From NCBI GenBank assembly GCA_029721435.1, contig CM056582.1:34988611-35052610 (forward strand): a stretch of 64,000 nt of DNA, given 5' to 3'. The notes under the pieces were generated by a model. The model was not told the DNA's origin. It ran no database searches and worked only from the letters and a program-made list of their open reading frames with translations. The first letter of the stretch is position 1. Each line of letters opens with the position of its first letter. The DNA comes from Gymnothorax reevesii (Eukaryota; Chordata; Actinopteri; Anguilliformes; Muraenidae). This document shows positions 58,501 to 64,000 of this stretch, piece after piece. Both the position numbers and the translations under genes were made by a program.

Positions 58501-61433
58501 GTGAAAAATATTTAAGAGACACTGAACATTGTGCAATATAAGTCAGCAGCTTCAGTACAAAAGATTTTTTGGTTTGGTGGAACCCTATTGCTCATGCACT
58601 GCCACAACTTTTATGTATTTTTATACGTTTCATTCATTTACAAGCCGGGGGGATCATTATGTCTCCCCCTTCCTGGAGGGGGGGAGACATATTGTTTTTG
58701 CCTGAATTCCCGTTGGCGTCGGCGTTCCCATTTGTTTCCGGAGCATAACTCTGAAACTGACCGATTCTCACCAAATTTCATATAGTGTCTCTCCATAACA
58801 TGTAGATGTGCCTTTTGAGGGTTTGAACTGCTTTTGAATTTAAATGGCTCTCTAGCGCCACCAAGAAACATTTCATTTGCACTTAGACGGCCACCAGGAC
58901 CGGTAGGAAAGTCATAGAGATGGAACCAACACTATATTCATCTCATCAAGGCCTAAAAATGAACAATCAACACCCATTTCCTAAATCGAACAGGAAGTCC
59001 GCAATTTGCATATCAAAATTTCCATTTTCCCCTAAATTTCGCCAAAATTTGCCCTTGAACAAACGCGAAATCCTTTAAGGGCGTTCATCGTATCAACCCC
59101 AAATGCTAATGGATGACAAAGCGCACACTGCCGAAGAAAACTACTGTACAACTTTTTCAAAAGTCGAACGATTTGGATTTTATGAGGCGCCAAAGATGGA
59201 GTCCCCAGCCACTTTCACTGCCTTTTTTCGATGCCTAGGCAATTTCCAGCCTTCATTTGACCCCTTAAACATGCTCGAAAACACACCAAATTTTGCAGTA
59301 ATTTCTACATGGCTTCAAATATTCTTACAATCTGAAAATTCTCCACCAAAGAGACAAAATGGCTCTAGCGCCACCTAAATACGGCAAAATGGGACTTTCG
59401 CTTTCACCACAGCCTGTTGCAATGTCATAAAATTCTGAAAAAAATCAATCACTCATCTTTGCTGTACCATGCCCTGTACTGTCACCTAATTTCATGAAAA
59501 TCCATTTGAGACTTTTTGAAATAAAAATTTTTACGTACATAATACACTGTACAGTAAGATATACATTCTTGCTGTGGACAAACCGTTCATCATATCAAAA
59601 TGGCCTTTGGCATAATTCATAATCTCCATGTCGCCAAAAAAAAACTGCCAAGTGTGGTACCATTACAATTGATATATCTTGAGATATAAACATGTTATGA
59701 ATATTAATATTTTGAAAAATATACAGTGACGGACTTCTGAATTCACCATAAGTTGCAGTGTATAAAACTTTTGTCTTCAGTGAACATGAACATGCTAGAA
59801 ATTTCAGCTTTCTAGGACTTACCTGGAAGAAGCATTTATTAATTTCTTGATTATTATTGATTTTCAGTGTTTTTCTTTGTGCTGCTACACATTCTGACCA
59901 CCGGGTGGCAGTAGGATCACATGGCTCATCTCCCTTCACCAAGTTCATAAATGGGGGAAGATTGCACAATACATAGCAGTGATAAAATCTGCTTCTGAAA
60001 GTTTGACCAGGTCGCATGGGTCATAGCTCCATTATACTAAAGAAAAATCTCTTTCAGTAAAGGGGTTTGCACTCAACTCAACATAACATTTTCCTCAGTC
60101 TCGTGCTGTCCAACGAATGACAATGCTCGACAGCGCTCGAACGCGTCTCGCCTCCGTTTCCACATGGGCGGGAGGGCGAGGACCTAACGCTACTTGCAGC
60201 TTTAATATTTTTTCTGTTTCCATGGCGACAATTTGGATTTGGGCATATTGAAGGGTGGGACTCATTTGCGGACCATAACTCTAAATTGTGAAATTGGGGA
60301 AGGGGGAGACATCTGTTCTTACGTGTAAAAACCATTTCTATTTTAACCTTCTCCCTTAATAGCTCCCACTTTAGTTTGTATGGTGTGGTGACTCAGTTCA
60401 GGTGGTCAGGATTACAAAACAGATGTAGAAATGTATGTAAAATTAAAATAATTTGTAGATCTTGACAAGTTGTTTTATTCATAAAGTAAAATACAATATT
60501 GCTCAGTTCCAGATACCTATGACTAAATGTTTTTTGCCATTGTACGTCTACTGTGATCTCTAAGTTTTAATGCATATTTGCAAATATAAACTGAGGAATA
60601 ATATTGTTGAAATTGCACTTATATTTCTTAAGAAATTTCAGGTTCATAATATGTTTTGTAAAAAGATAGTTCATTAAATGTGGACATTTTCAGAATGTAC
60701 TTGTACTTTTTTGTGCGAAGAAAGGGAAAGATTTGGAGTTGTCATAAATGTAGGTCATTACGCTATGATTTTACTGGCCCACTTGAGATCAAATTGGGCT
60801 GTATGTGGCCCCTGAACTAAAATGAGTTTGACACCTCTGCTCTAGAGAAAGTTCAGAGAAGAGCCACTAAGCTTATTCCAGGTATAAAAGATGAAAGCTA
60901 TGAGAAGAGGCTGAGGATCCTTGATCTCTTTAGTCTTAGGAAAAGGACACTGAGGGGTGATTTGATTGAGGTCTTCAAATATTTTAAAGGGATAAACAAA
61001 GTGAATTATGTAGGATTCCTTCGACCAAGTGTTGTGAGTAGAACTCGGGGTCACAACTGGAAGTTGACCAAAGGTAAATTTAGCACTAATTGAGAAATAC
61101 AAGAATGGTGCCATTGTGTGGTGCCCTAGGATAGGTGGTAGATAGACACAACTCCATTCTCCATGCTACATTTGTGCTACACTGCTTGGGGCATAGCACA
61201 CTGTAGAAGCTCATTATGGTGCTCTGTGTCCGCTATTATAGGCCTTACCTATTTTAAACTAAGTCATGTAAAATGTGGAAAAGTTTTGGGAAAGTTTTGA
61301 AAAATCACTGGTGAAAAAGTGTGGGAACCCTGTTTATAAGAATGACCCCAGCACTGCATGGTTTGCTCCAACAAGCTTGTTTTTTAAAAATTTGTTTTCA
61401 TTCAGTGGTTTTTAATCAAACAAATGTATCTCT

Positions 61434-61483
<50 letters not shown>

Positions 61484-61785
61484 CTGGCCCCTCCCCGCAG
61501 GCCTCTCCCGGTAATCTGACTCAGTTCGAAGAGATCCTGTTTGGGGGCTCCGGAGGCCCGGGGGTGGCTGCAGCGGGTGTGGTCGGGGTGCGTCTGGGCG
61601 CAGGTGATGGCCAGCGTGTGGTGGGTGTGGGCTATGTGGACTCCACCCTGCGGAAGTTGGGGGTGTGCGAGTTCCCGGACAATGACCAGTTCTCCAACCT
61701 GGAGGCTCTGCTGGTGCAGATTGGCCCCAAAGAGTGTGTGCTGCCTGGGGGGGACAGTGCTGGGGACATGGGCAAACTCCGACAG
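37325..61785 (+). CDS. msh2: DNA mismatch repair protein MSH2, N-terminal exons 1-3 (gene continues past the window)
   Basis: join(37325..37532, 38316..38461, 61501..61785), continuing beyond 64000. It encodes the first 213 residues of MSH2, the nuclear MutS homologue that pairs with MSH6 or MSH3 to bind mismatches and small loops. Residues 1-118 form the mismatch-binding domain I ([31 protein letters not shown]). Residues 119-213 begin the connector domain II ([40 protein letters not shown]). All four visible splice sites are GT or AG and the phases (1, 0, 0) equal those of human MSH2. The frame is clean. Compared with human, exon 2 is three codons shorter (the linker after VYRN) and exon 3 two codons longer (a Gly-rich insert [10 protein letters not shown]). 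The ATPase and clamp domains lie outside the window. Confidence 0.97.
37533..38315 (+). other. msh2 intron 1
   Basis: 783 bp, GTAACC...TTTTCAG, with no mobile element recognised. Confidence 0.9.
38316..38461 (+). CDS. msh2: msh2 exon 2
   Basis: 146 nt, encoding [20 protein letters not shown] to HDWQLTYK, between acceptor ttttcag and donor gtacct. It completes the mismatch-binding domain. Confidence 0.96.
38656..40826. mobile_element. hAT-like element with CAGGGCTCCAGACT ends and 5-bp duplications
   Basis: The ends cagggctccagact (38656) and, inverted, cagggctccagagt (40826 inward) flank 2,171 bp. The pentamer TAATG borders both sides (38651-38655 and 40827-40831). Subterminal 'aggtgcaccag' occurs near both ends (about 38713 and 40749). 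A 5-bp duplication is known in some fish hAT groups. No transposase domain is visible. Confidence 0.75.
39430..39640. repeat. foldback hairpin element inside the hAT
   Basis: The arm ggaacaagaacagagaattg (from 39431) pairs with the reverse of caattctctgttcgtgttcc (to about 39640). An inner pair, aacaattattagtcctgacc with ggtcaggacaaataattgtt, extends the stem to about 60 bp around a loop of about 80 bp. The sequence after it (to 39745) is the gacacggtttctctcc dispersed repeat family. Confidence 0.75.
40832..43084. other. intron 2 sequence, no gene recognised
   Basis: Only simple features: a G-run at 41959-41969, a (GCTA)n tract at 42007-42028, and a MITE-like start near 40895 ('atggcacctggtacctg'). 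Confidence 0.4.
43085..43195. repeat. 33-bp hairpin
   Basis: 43085-43117 (cttgaaagtcacaacaagtc...) pairs with 43163-43195 with one mismatch, around a 45-bp loop. It is probably the core of a small foldback element. Confidence 0.8.
43196..43785. other. intron 2 sequence, no gene recognised
   Basis: Short open frames on the + strand (43262-43567 and 43554-43754) have no recognisable domain. Confidence 0.4.
43790..44585 (+). mobile_element. internally deleted Tc1-like element
   Basis: The cores acttcacactcat (43806-43818) and atgagtgtgaagt (44554-44566) are perfect inverted copies within longer, diverged TIRs of about 27 bp. At about 0.8 kb it is half the usual length; the catalytic part of the transposase is deleted. 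Confidence 0.75.
44100..44400 (+). pseudogene. Tc1-like transposase N-terminal (HTH) fragment
   Basis: [23 protein letters not shown] is the first helix-turn-helix. After a frameshift near 44175 come [20 protein letters not shown] (the GRPR-like hook and start of the second HTH) and [12 protein letters not shown]. The sequence then leaves Tc1 similarity. It is related to, but distinct from, the copy at 9165. Confidence 0.8.
44590..45429. other. intron 2 sequence, no gene recognised
   Basis: AT-rich, non-coding. 'tttagcgtcatt' / 'taacgtcattggcatttt' motifs recur with an inverted counterpart near 52560-52760, suggesting an old repeat. Confidence 0.35.
45430..45930 (+). repeat. dispersed ~500-bp repeat, copy A
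   Basis: Contains gagatgccaagtctcacgca and 'ttcatgatcg'. Part of it (45650-45790) matches 50505-50630 in inverted orientation (catgaaacaaatgcattgct, 'tttcaaatagtcttatt'). Confidence 0.6.
46464..47886. mobile_element. Charlie-type hAT (CAGTGGTTCCCAAA ends)
   Basis: The ends cagtggttcccaaac (46464) and gtttgggaaccactg-like ttgggaaccactg (to 47886) are classic Charlie-group TIRs. Flanks CTTTAGAG (46456-46463) and CTTAAGAG (47887-47894) are an 8-bp duplication with one change. It is 1,423 bp. A short open stretch at 47563-47660 ([18 protein letters not shown]) is not a transposase part that I recognise. Confidence 0.85.
47895..48865. other. intron 2 sequence, no gene recognised
   Basis: Non-coding, AT-rich. 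The 66-codon frame at 48227-48427 has no motif. Confidence 0.4.
49134..49320 (+). pseudogene. BED zinc-finger remnant of a ZBED-like hAT transposase
   Basis: It starts at ATG 49134 ([14 protein letters not shown]). After a frameshift at the A10 run (49173-49182) it reads SSVIWRYF and then [18 protein letters not shown] in neighbouring frames. The order Trp-Arg-Tyr-Phe followed by Cys-x2-Cys is the start of a BED finger. The His pair and everything downstream is lost. Confidence 0.65.
49790..49950. repeat. copy of the gacacggtttctctcc dispersed repeat
   Basis: Contains 'tggcaattgaagacactg' and 'tctaatggcgacaaaataat', degenerate versions of the 13690-13790 sequence. Confidence 0.5.
50270..50780 (-). 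repeat. dispersed ~500-bp repeat, copy B (inverted relative to copy A in its second half)
   Basis: Begins with agagctgccaactctcaggc, related to the start of copy A. Its 50505-50630 part matches copy A in reverse orientation, so the repeat itself seems to have inverted arms. Confidence 0.55.
51020..51430 (+). repeat. three imperfect ~140-bp units
   Basis: cacagctctgcaggagcaga (51027), 'cacagctctggggctctgtatgagcag' (51175; core cacagctctg) and 'cacagctgtgccttcttgagcag' (51309) are spaced by about 140 bp, with similar flanks. They lie near the right end of the ZBED-type hAT. Confidence 0.5.
51489..53381. other. intron 2 sequence with fragmentary repeats
   Basis: No gene is seen. 53255-53275 (gttgagaaccactgctctaa) is the right terminus of another Charlie-type hAT whose left end I cannot find. 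52778-52910 has a MITE-like start, 'agaggtagaaagtccagg'. Confidence 0.45.
53382..53470. repeat. TATCCCCCGCC-type small element, second copy
   Basis: Attatcccccgccgcgcgat with a hairpin to gcgggggatat, then tccgtccg. It is the same organisation as 24249-24490, but cut short. Confidence 0.6.
56586..57636. mobile_element. TTAA-flanked element (piggyBac- or Kolobok-like, non-autonomous)
   Basis: The hAT codons TGG TTA AGC are split here. TTAA is present on both sides (56582-56585 and 57637-57640), and the ends agaggaaatacgggc and, inverted, aaaggaaatacgggc are matching TIRs. TTAA duplication is the mark of piggyBac and Kolobok. It is 1,051 bp, without transposase, and itself hosts an inverted-repeat MITE. 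Confidence 0.85.
56750..57276. mobile_element. MITE with ~150-bp inverted arms
   Basis: The arm 56750-56890 (ggcgtagatttaactgggag, 'gacacggcctttatgacaat') and the arm 57125-57276 are inverted copies. The centre holds gcgtatttgctgtgtttaaa and 'atcaacgttattcaaaattg', which links it to the element at 14012-14362. Confidence 0.8.
58655..60320. mobile_element. ATGTCTCCCCC-ended element in the hAT 3' region
   Basis: The left end tatgtctcccccttcctgga folds with gggggggagacata. The right end, inverted, reads tgtctcccccttccccaatt. Both have a 'cataactct' segment about 75 bp inside. The interior has no transposase; 'agcgccacc' recurs at about 58853 and 59366. The superfamily is unknown. Confidence 0.55.
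61101..61428. other. end of msh2 intron 2
   Basis: Non-coding sequence between the CR1 fragment and the CT repeat. No feature is seen. Confidence 0.5.
61429..61481 (+). repeat. (CT)n microsatellite in the exon 3 polypyrimidine tract
   Basis: About 26 CT units, with ccctc interruptions at the 5' end. It stops 19 bases before exon 3 (61501). Confidence 0.95.
61501..61785 (+). CDS. msh2: msh2 exon 3
   Basis: 285 nt in phase 0, from [14 protein letters not shown] to [12 protein letters not shown], between acceptor ccccgcag and donor gtgtgt. The end at Gln matches the human exon 3 boundary. It encodes the first part of the connector domain. Confidence 0.97.
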
Positions 61786-63323
61786 GTGTGTGTCTATGCA
61801 AAGGCTTGCATACACTCGCACAAGCACACCCATGTGTATTCATTAACTTGAATATATAGGTCCCACAAGCTGATGCGTTTCAACCTTATACTTGTTTGTG
61901 TGCATGTAACACATCTAATTTTTGTATTTTATGCTGAGCATATGAAATGTCATTAGGGCTCTGAGCATATGAAATGTTATTAGGGAAAGCAGTAGATTTG
62001 TCCCTCTGTTTGAGATGTGAGTGTGTACATGTTTGTGTGTGAGAGTGCATCCACTTGTCTATGGGTGGTTGTTCGTGTTTGTGGGTATGCGAGTGTTTTT
62101 ACATGTGCGTACATTTATGGCTACACGTGTGTTTTAGCGAGCAAGTTCTAGCGTGCAAGCGCAGGGTTCTGCTGATGCAGGTCGGCGCCGACCATCACTC
62201 TGAACGCACAGACCAGCTCTCAGCTCAGATAGCTAGTGCTTTTCCCGACCAGCGCTATTTTCTCAAAGATCAGTTAAAATGAAGGCATTCAGCGTCCCAA
62301 TAAAATCACTAGAAACAAAACATAAATTACCCTAAATATGCTCCCCCCCCCTGTTATTGTCAGAATAGCGAACTTTCGTTTTCGACCCATGCCCCGTCTG
62401 CGCTGGTCCTCATTACCTCCGCCAAATGAAGTTGGCAGGAGGTTATGTGATCGCCGGCGTCTGTTTGTTTGTTTGTTTGTTTGCAAGATAACTCAAAAAG
62501 TAATGCACCGATTTTGATGAAATTTTCAGAGAAGGTGGGTATTAAGACAAGGAACAGGTTATTAAATTTTGGCATATCTATGCCAAAGTACAGCCGAGAT
62601 ATGCGCCAAGGTTTAAGATTTCAAGTCTTTCCAATGGGCCGGAGTTCCAATTGCCATGCTTTTGGGTTTTGCTGCCACCTGGTGGAGGTCTGCGCTCTCT
62701 GAGTGCTTTTCTAGTTGATGCTTAAAAACCTGCCCAACAGTGATGGAAACACTGAGTGCCATCCGAGCCCGCCTGTGCTGGGTATTGATGGCGAATTGAA
62801 TCTGAGGCTGAGATGTGATCGGTGCAGTTGTCTCAATCTAATGAAAGACAGGCATTTATAATTGGGGCAGGGTGATTGATAATCGGGGCCCAATCTTTGG
62901 TATGTTGTAGAAGACATATTAGTGCACAATAAATCCAAAAATTATTATGGTGAAAATTCAGTAATTTTCATAAAATGACCCAAGTGACCCCTTTTCCTTG
63001 TCCTGCACACACATCGGTAGGCTTGTTACTCTCATTTCTAGGTGAACGTTGTTATTAGCTAACTAGCTCCATTTGGTTATGGAGAGGTACTGAATTAATA
63101 TTTGTGAATATAGTTTGTTTGCAAATGAGCCACCGGTCAACTACTCTGTTTTCTGTGGATTTTAAATCCGCAAAAGTTTGTGGCGGGAATGAGTGGCGAA
63201 GTCACTGTAAGCTTAAAGCAATAAGACCGCTGGCTATTTGCACTTGAGCTTATCAACTATGATCTCATGAGCATGTGCTGCTCAAGCTCAGTCTAGGGTG
63301 CACGCCAATTGCAGAATTGACAC
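61786..63323 (+). other. msh2 intron 3 (left part)
   Basis: Starts gtgtgt. No exon 4 (ILITERKK region) is found before 64000, so the intron is over 2.2 kb. A TG-rich stretch lies at 62015-62130. Confidence 0.8.
62414..62712 (+). mobile_element. small element with CCTCCGCCAA start
   Basis: Begins acctccgccaaatgaagttg, with a hairpin to ttggcaggaggt and a (GTTT)n run at 62462-62482. It ends ggtggaggtctgcgctctct. The start is related to, but not the same as, the 2643 element's 'ctccgccaagg' end. Confidence 0.5.
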
Positions 63324-64000
63324 TGTAATGTGAATATAGGCCACTGGATGGCAGTATTTACCTTTTTTTTTTATTCAGCTCAGACTGGAGCTATGTTTAG
63401 ACATGTCCTGGACATGTCTGGGGCAAGTCTCAGAAAATTAAAAAAAAAAAGAGGTCTAAATGTGGGTGGGGTCTGCAAAAGAGTATATAAGGAAAAGAAT
63501 TGAGACAGTAAAGTAGTAGGAGAAATTGCAAGAAGATGACCAGACCTGCCATTCTGTTCAAGACCTGTGACGTTTCTTTTGTGGATTGCTTTGCCTGTGT
63601 TTGAGCATTTTCATCATCCAGGACATCACCAAGCCACCCCCCCCCCCAAAAAGGGATTGTAAATATTTATGTTTTGAACATAATTCAATCTTGGTCTTTA
63701 GGTTAGTTAGTCGTTATTGTCTTTGTTTAAAAATTAAATGTGTTTAAGTTTTTAAAACTGTTTCTGTCATCCCTTGCTGTTGCTGTTGTGTAGTAAATGT
63801 AATAACAAATTGGGGCCATAACAAATTGGGGGCTCAAGGTCCGGGATAGACCATTGTGTGAGTAATTTATTGAAAATCTAACATTTCAAATTGTGAAATT
63901 GTTTTTGTGAATTTTCCTACATATATATTGACAACAGCAATGGATGATTTCTTGGCATCACCAACTGTAGGGGTTTTGAAGTCTTTCAAAAAGACAGAAC
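63324..64000 (+). mobile_element. 5' end of an LTR retrotransposon running off the window
   Basis: A candidate LTR (about 63324-63823) starts TGTAATG and ends ATAACA, with a TATA-like box gtatataagga at 63483. Next is ttgggggctcaaggtccggg (63826-63845), which resembles a proline-tRNA-type primer-binding site but with three extra bases. A gag-like frame opens at ATG 63940 (MDDFLASPTVGVLKSF) and is open to the edge. The right LTR cannot be seen, so the limits are provisional. Confidence 0.55.

Larger units (their letters stand above)
55391..60839 (+). mobile_element. GTF2IRD2/Charlie8-like hAT element with perfect 8-bp duplications
   Basis: Starts caggggtgtcaaacgtacgg and ends gagtttgacacctctg. 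The identical octamer CTCTAGAG flanks it (55383-55390 and 60840-60847) and matches the known Charlie target preference. It is 5,449 bp and includes two further insertions (56586-57636 and about 58655-60320). Confidence 0.93.
53780..61095 (+). pseudogene. CR1-like endonuclease/reverse transcriptase, broken
   Basis: 53780-53935 encodes the end of the endonuclease ([26 protein letters not shown], with a stop before DHS). 54005-54215 and 54225-54420 encode the linker in shifted frames. RT motifs follow in 54690-55390: [36 protein letters not shown], and [12 protein letters not shown] (catalytic FADD). After the insertion 60848-61095 gives [40 protein letters not shown] and [10 protein letters not shown], the usual CR1 C-terminus. 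Several stops and a deletion between 54500 and 54600 disable it. Confidence 0.8.
53770..61100 (+). mobile_element. CR1-clade LINE, split by a hAT insertion
   Basis: Plus-strand LINE in two blocks, 53770-55390 and 60848 to about 61100. Coding similarity continues directly across the 5.4-kb hAT. It is 5'-truncated in the endonuclease domain, and its 3' end is not clearly marked. Confidence 0.8.
38462..61500 (+). other. msh2 intron 2, 23 kb, packed with mobile elements
   Basis: 23,039 bp from GTACCT to CCCCGCAG. At least 12 insertions are listed separately below. Confidence 0.95.

Noticed and set aside
61402..61843. Two 143-codon frames on the minus strand
   Set aside because: They run through the CT microsatellite and antisense to msh2 exon 3; the Arg-Glu runs are translated repeat.
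62055..62282. Possible exon in msh2 intron 3 (VLLMQVGADHHSERTD region)
   Set aside because: It does not match the expected MSH2 exon 4 and has no clear splice sites or known domain.

Overview
The window is vertebrate, most likely teleost, nuclear DNA. The one recognisable single-copy host gene is the 5' end of the DNA mismatch-repair gene msh2 on the + strand: exon 1 at 37325-37532, exon 2 at 38316-38461 and exon 3 at 61501-61785. The rest of the gene lies beyond the right edge. The teleost guess rests on the mix of mobile elements (L2/Maui-like and Rex1-like LINEs, a sushi-like chromodomain Gypsy, Tc1 and many hAT elements) and on the fish-like MSH2 sequence. I cannot name the species.

Left flank (1-37.2 kb), upstream of msh2. 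This is almost all mobile DNA: a two-exon Harbinger-type MYB/SANT gene (78-1124, minus), a small inverted-repeat element (2643-3249), a 5'-truncated L2-clade LINE (about 3978-7320, minus), a complete but decayed Tc1 element (9165-10659), a solo LTR (10804-11102), and a hAT element with perfect 8-bp target duplications (11783-13672). Next is an unclassified 3.2-kb element with perfect 21-bp terminal inverted repeats around a FEN/PIN-nuclease-like gene (14470-17687). An 11-kb chromodomain Gypsy follows (19049-30100, target duplication GAAGC), itself interrupted by a composite insertion with an ERV-like LTR and by a Rex1-like LINE. Then come a hAT (30219-31651), an inverted array of 42-bp repeats (32.7-34.0 kb) and the 3' end of a second Gypsy of the same kind (34220-35580, minus). 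A cluster of small repeats reaches to within about 90 bp of the msh2 start codon.

msh2 (37325 to beyond 64000). Exons 1 and 2 encode the mismatch-recognition domain and exon 3 the start of the connector domain. Phases and splice sites fit human MSH2. Intron 2 is 23,039 bp, and much of it can be assigned to insertions: a hAT with 5-bp duplications, a foldback hairpin, a small Tc1, a Charlie-type hAT, a ZBED-like hAT fossil, and a CR1 LINE. The CR1 is split by a 5.4-kb hAT, which is split by a TTAA-flanked element, which holds a long inverted-repeat MITE. A (CT)n microsatellite forms the polypyrimidine tract of the exon 3 acceptor. A new LTR retrotransposon starts at the right edge.

Nearly all transposon proteins are broken by stops or frameshifts. 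The msh2 exons and the two MYB/SANT exons have clean reading frames. The most unusual object is the nuclease-carrying TIR element at 14470-17687, which shows no ordinary DDE transposase.
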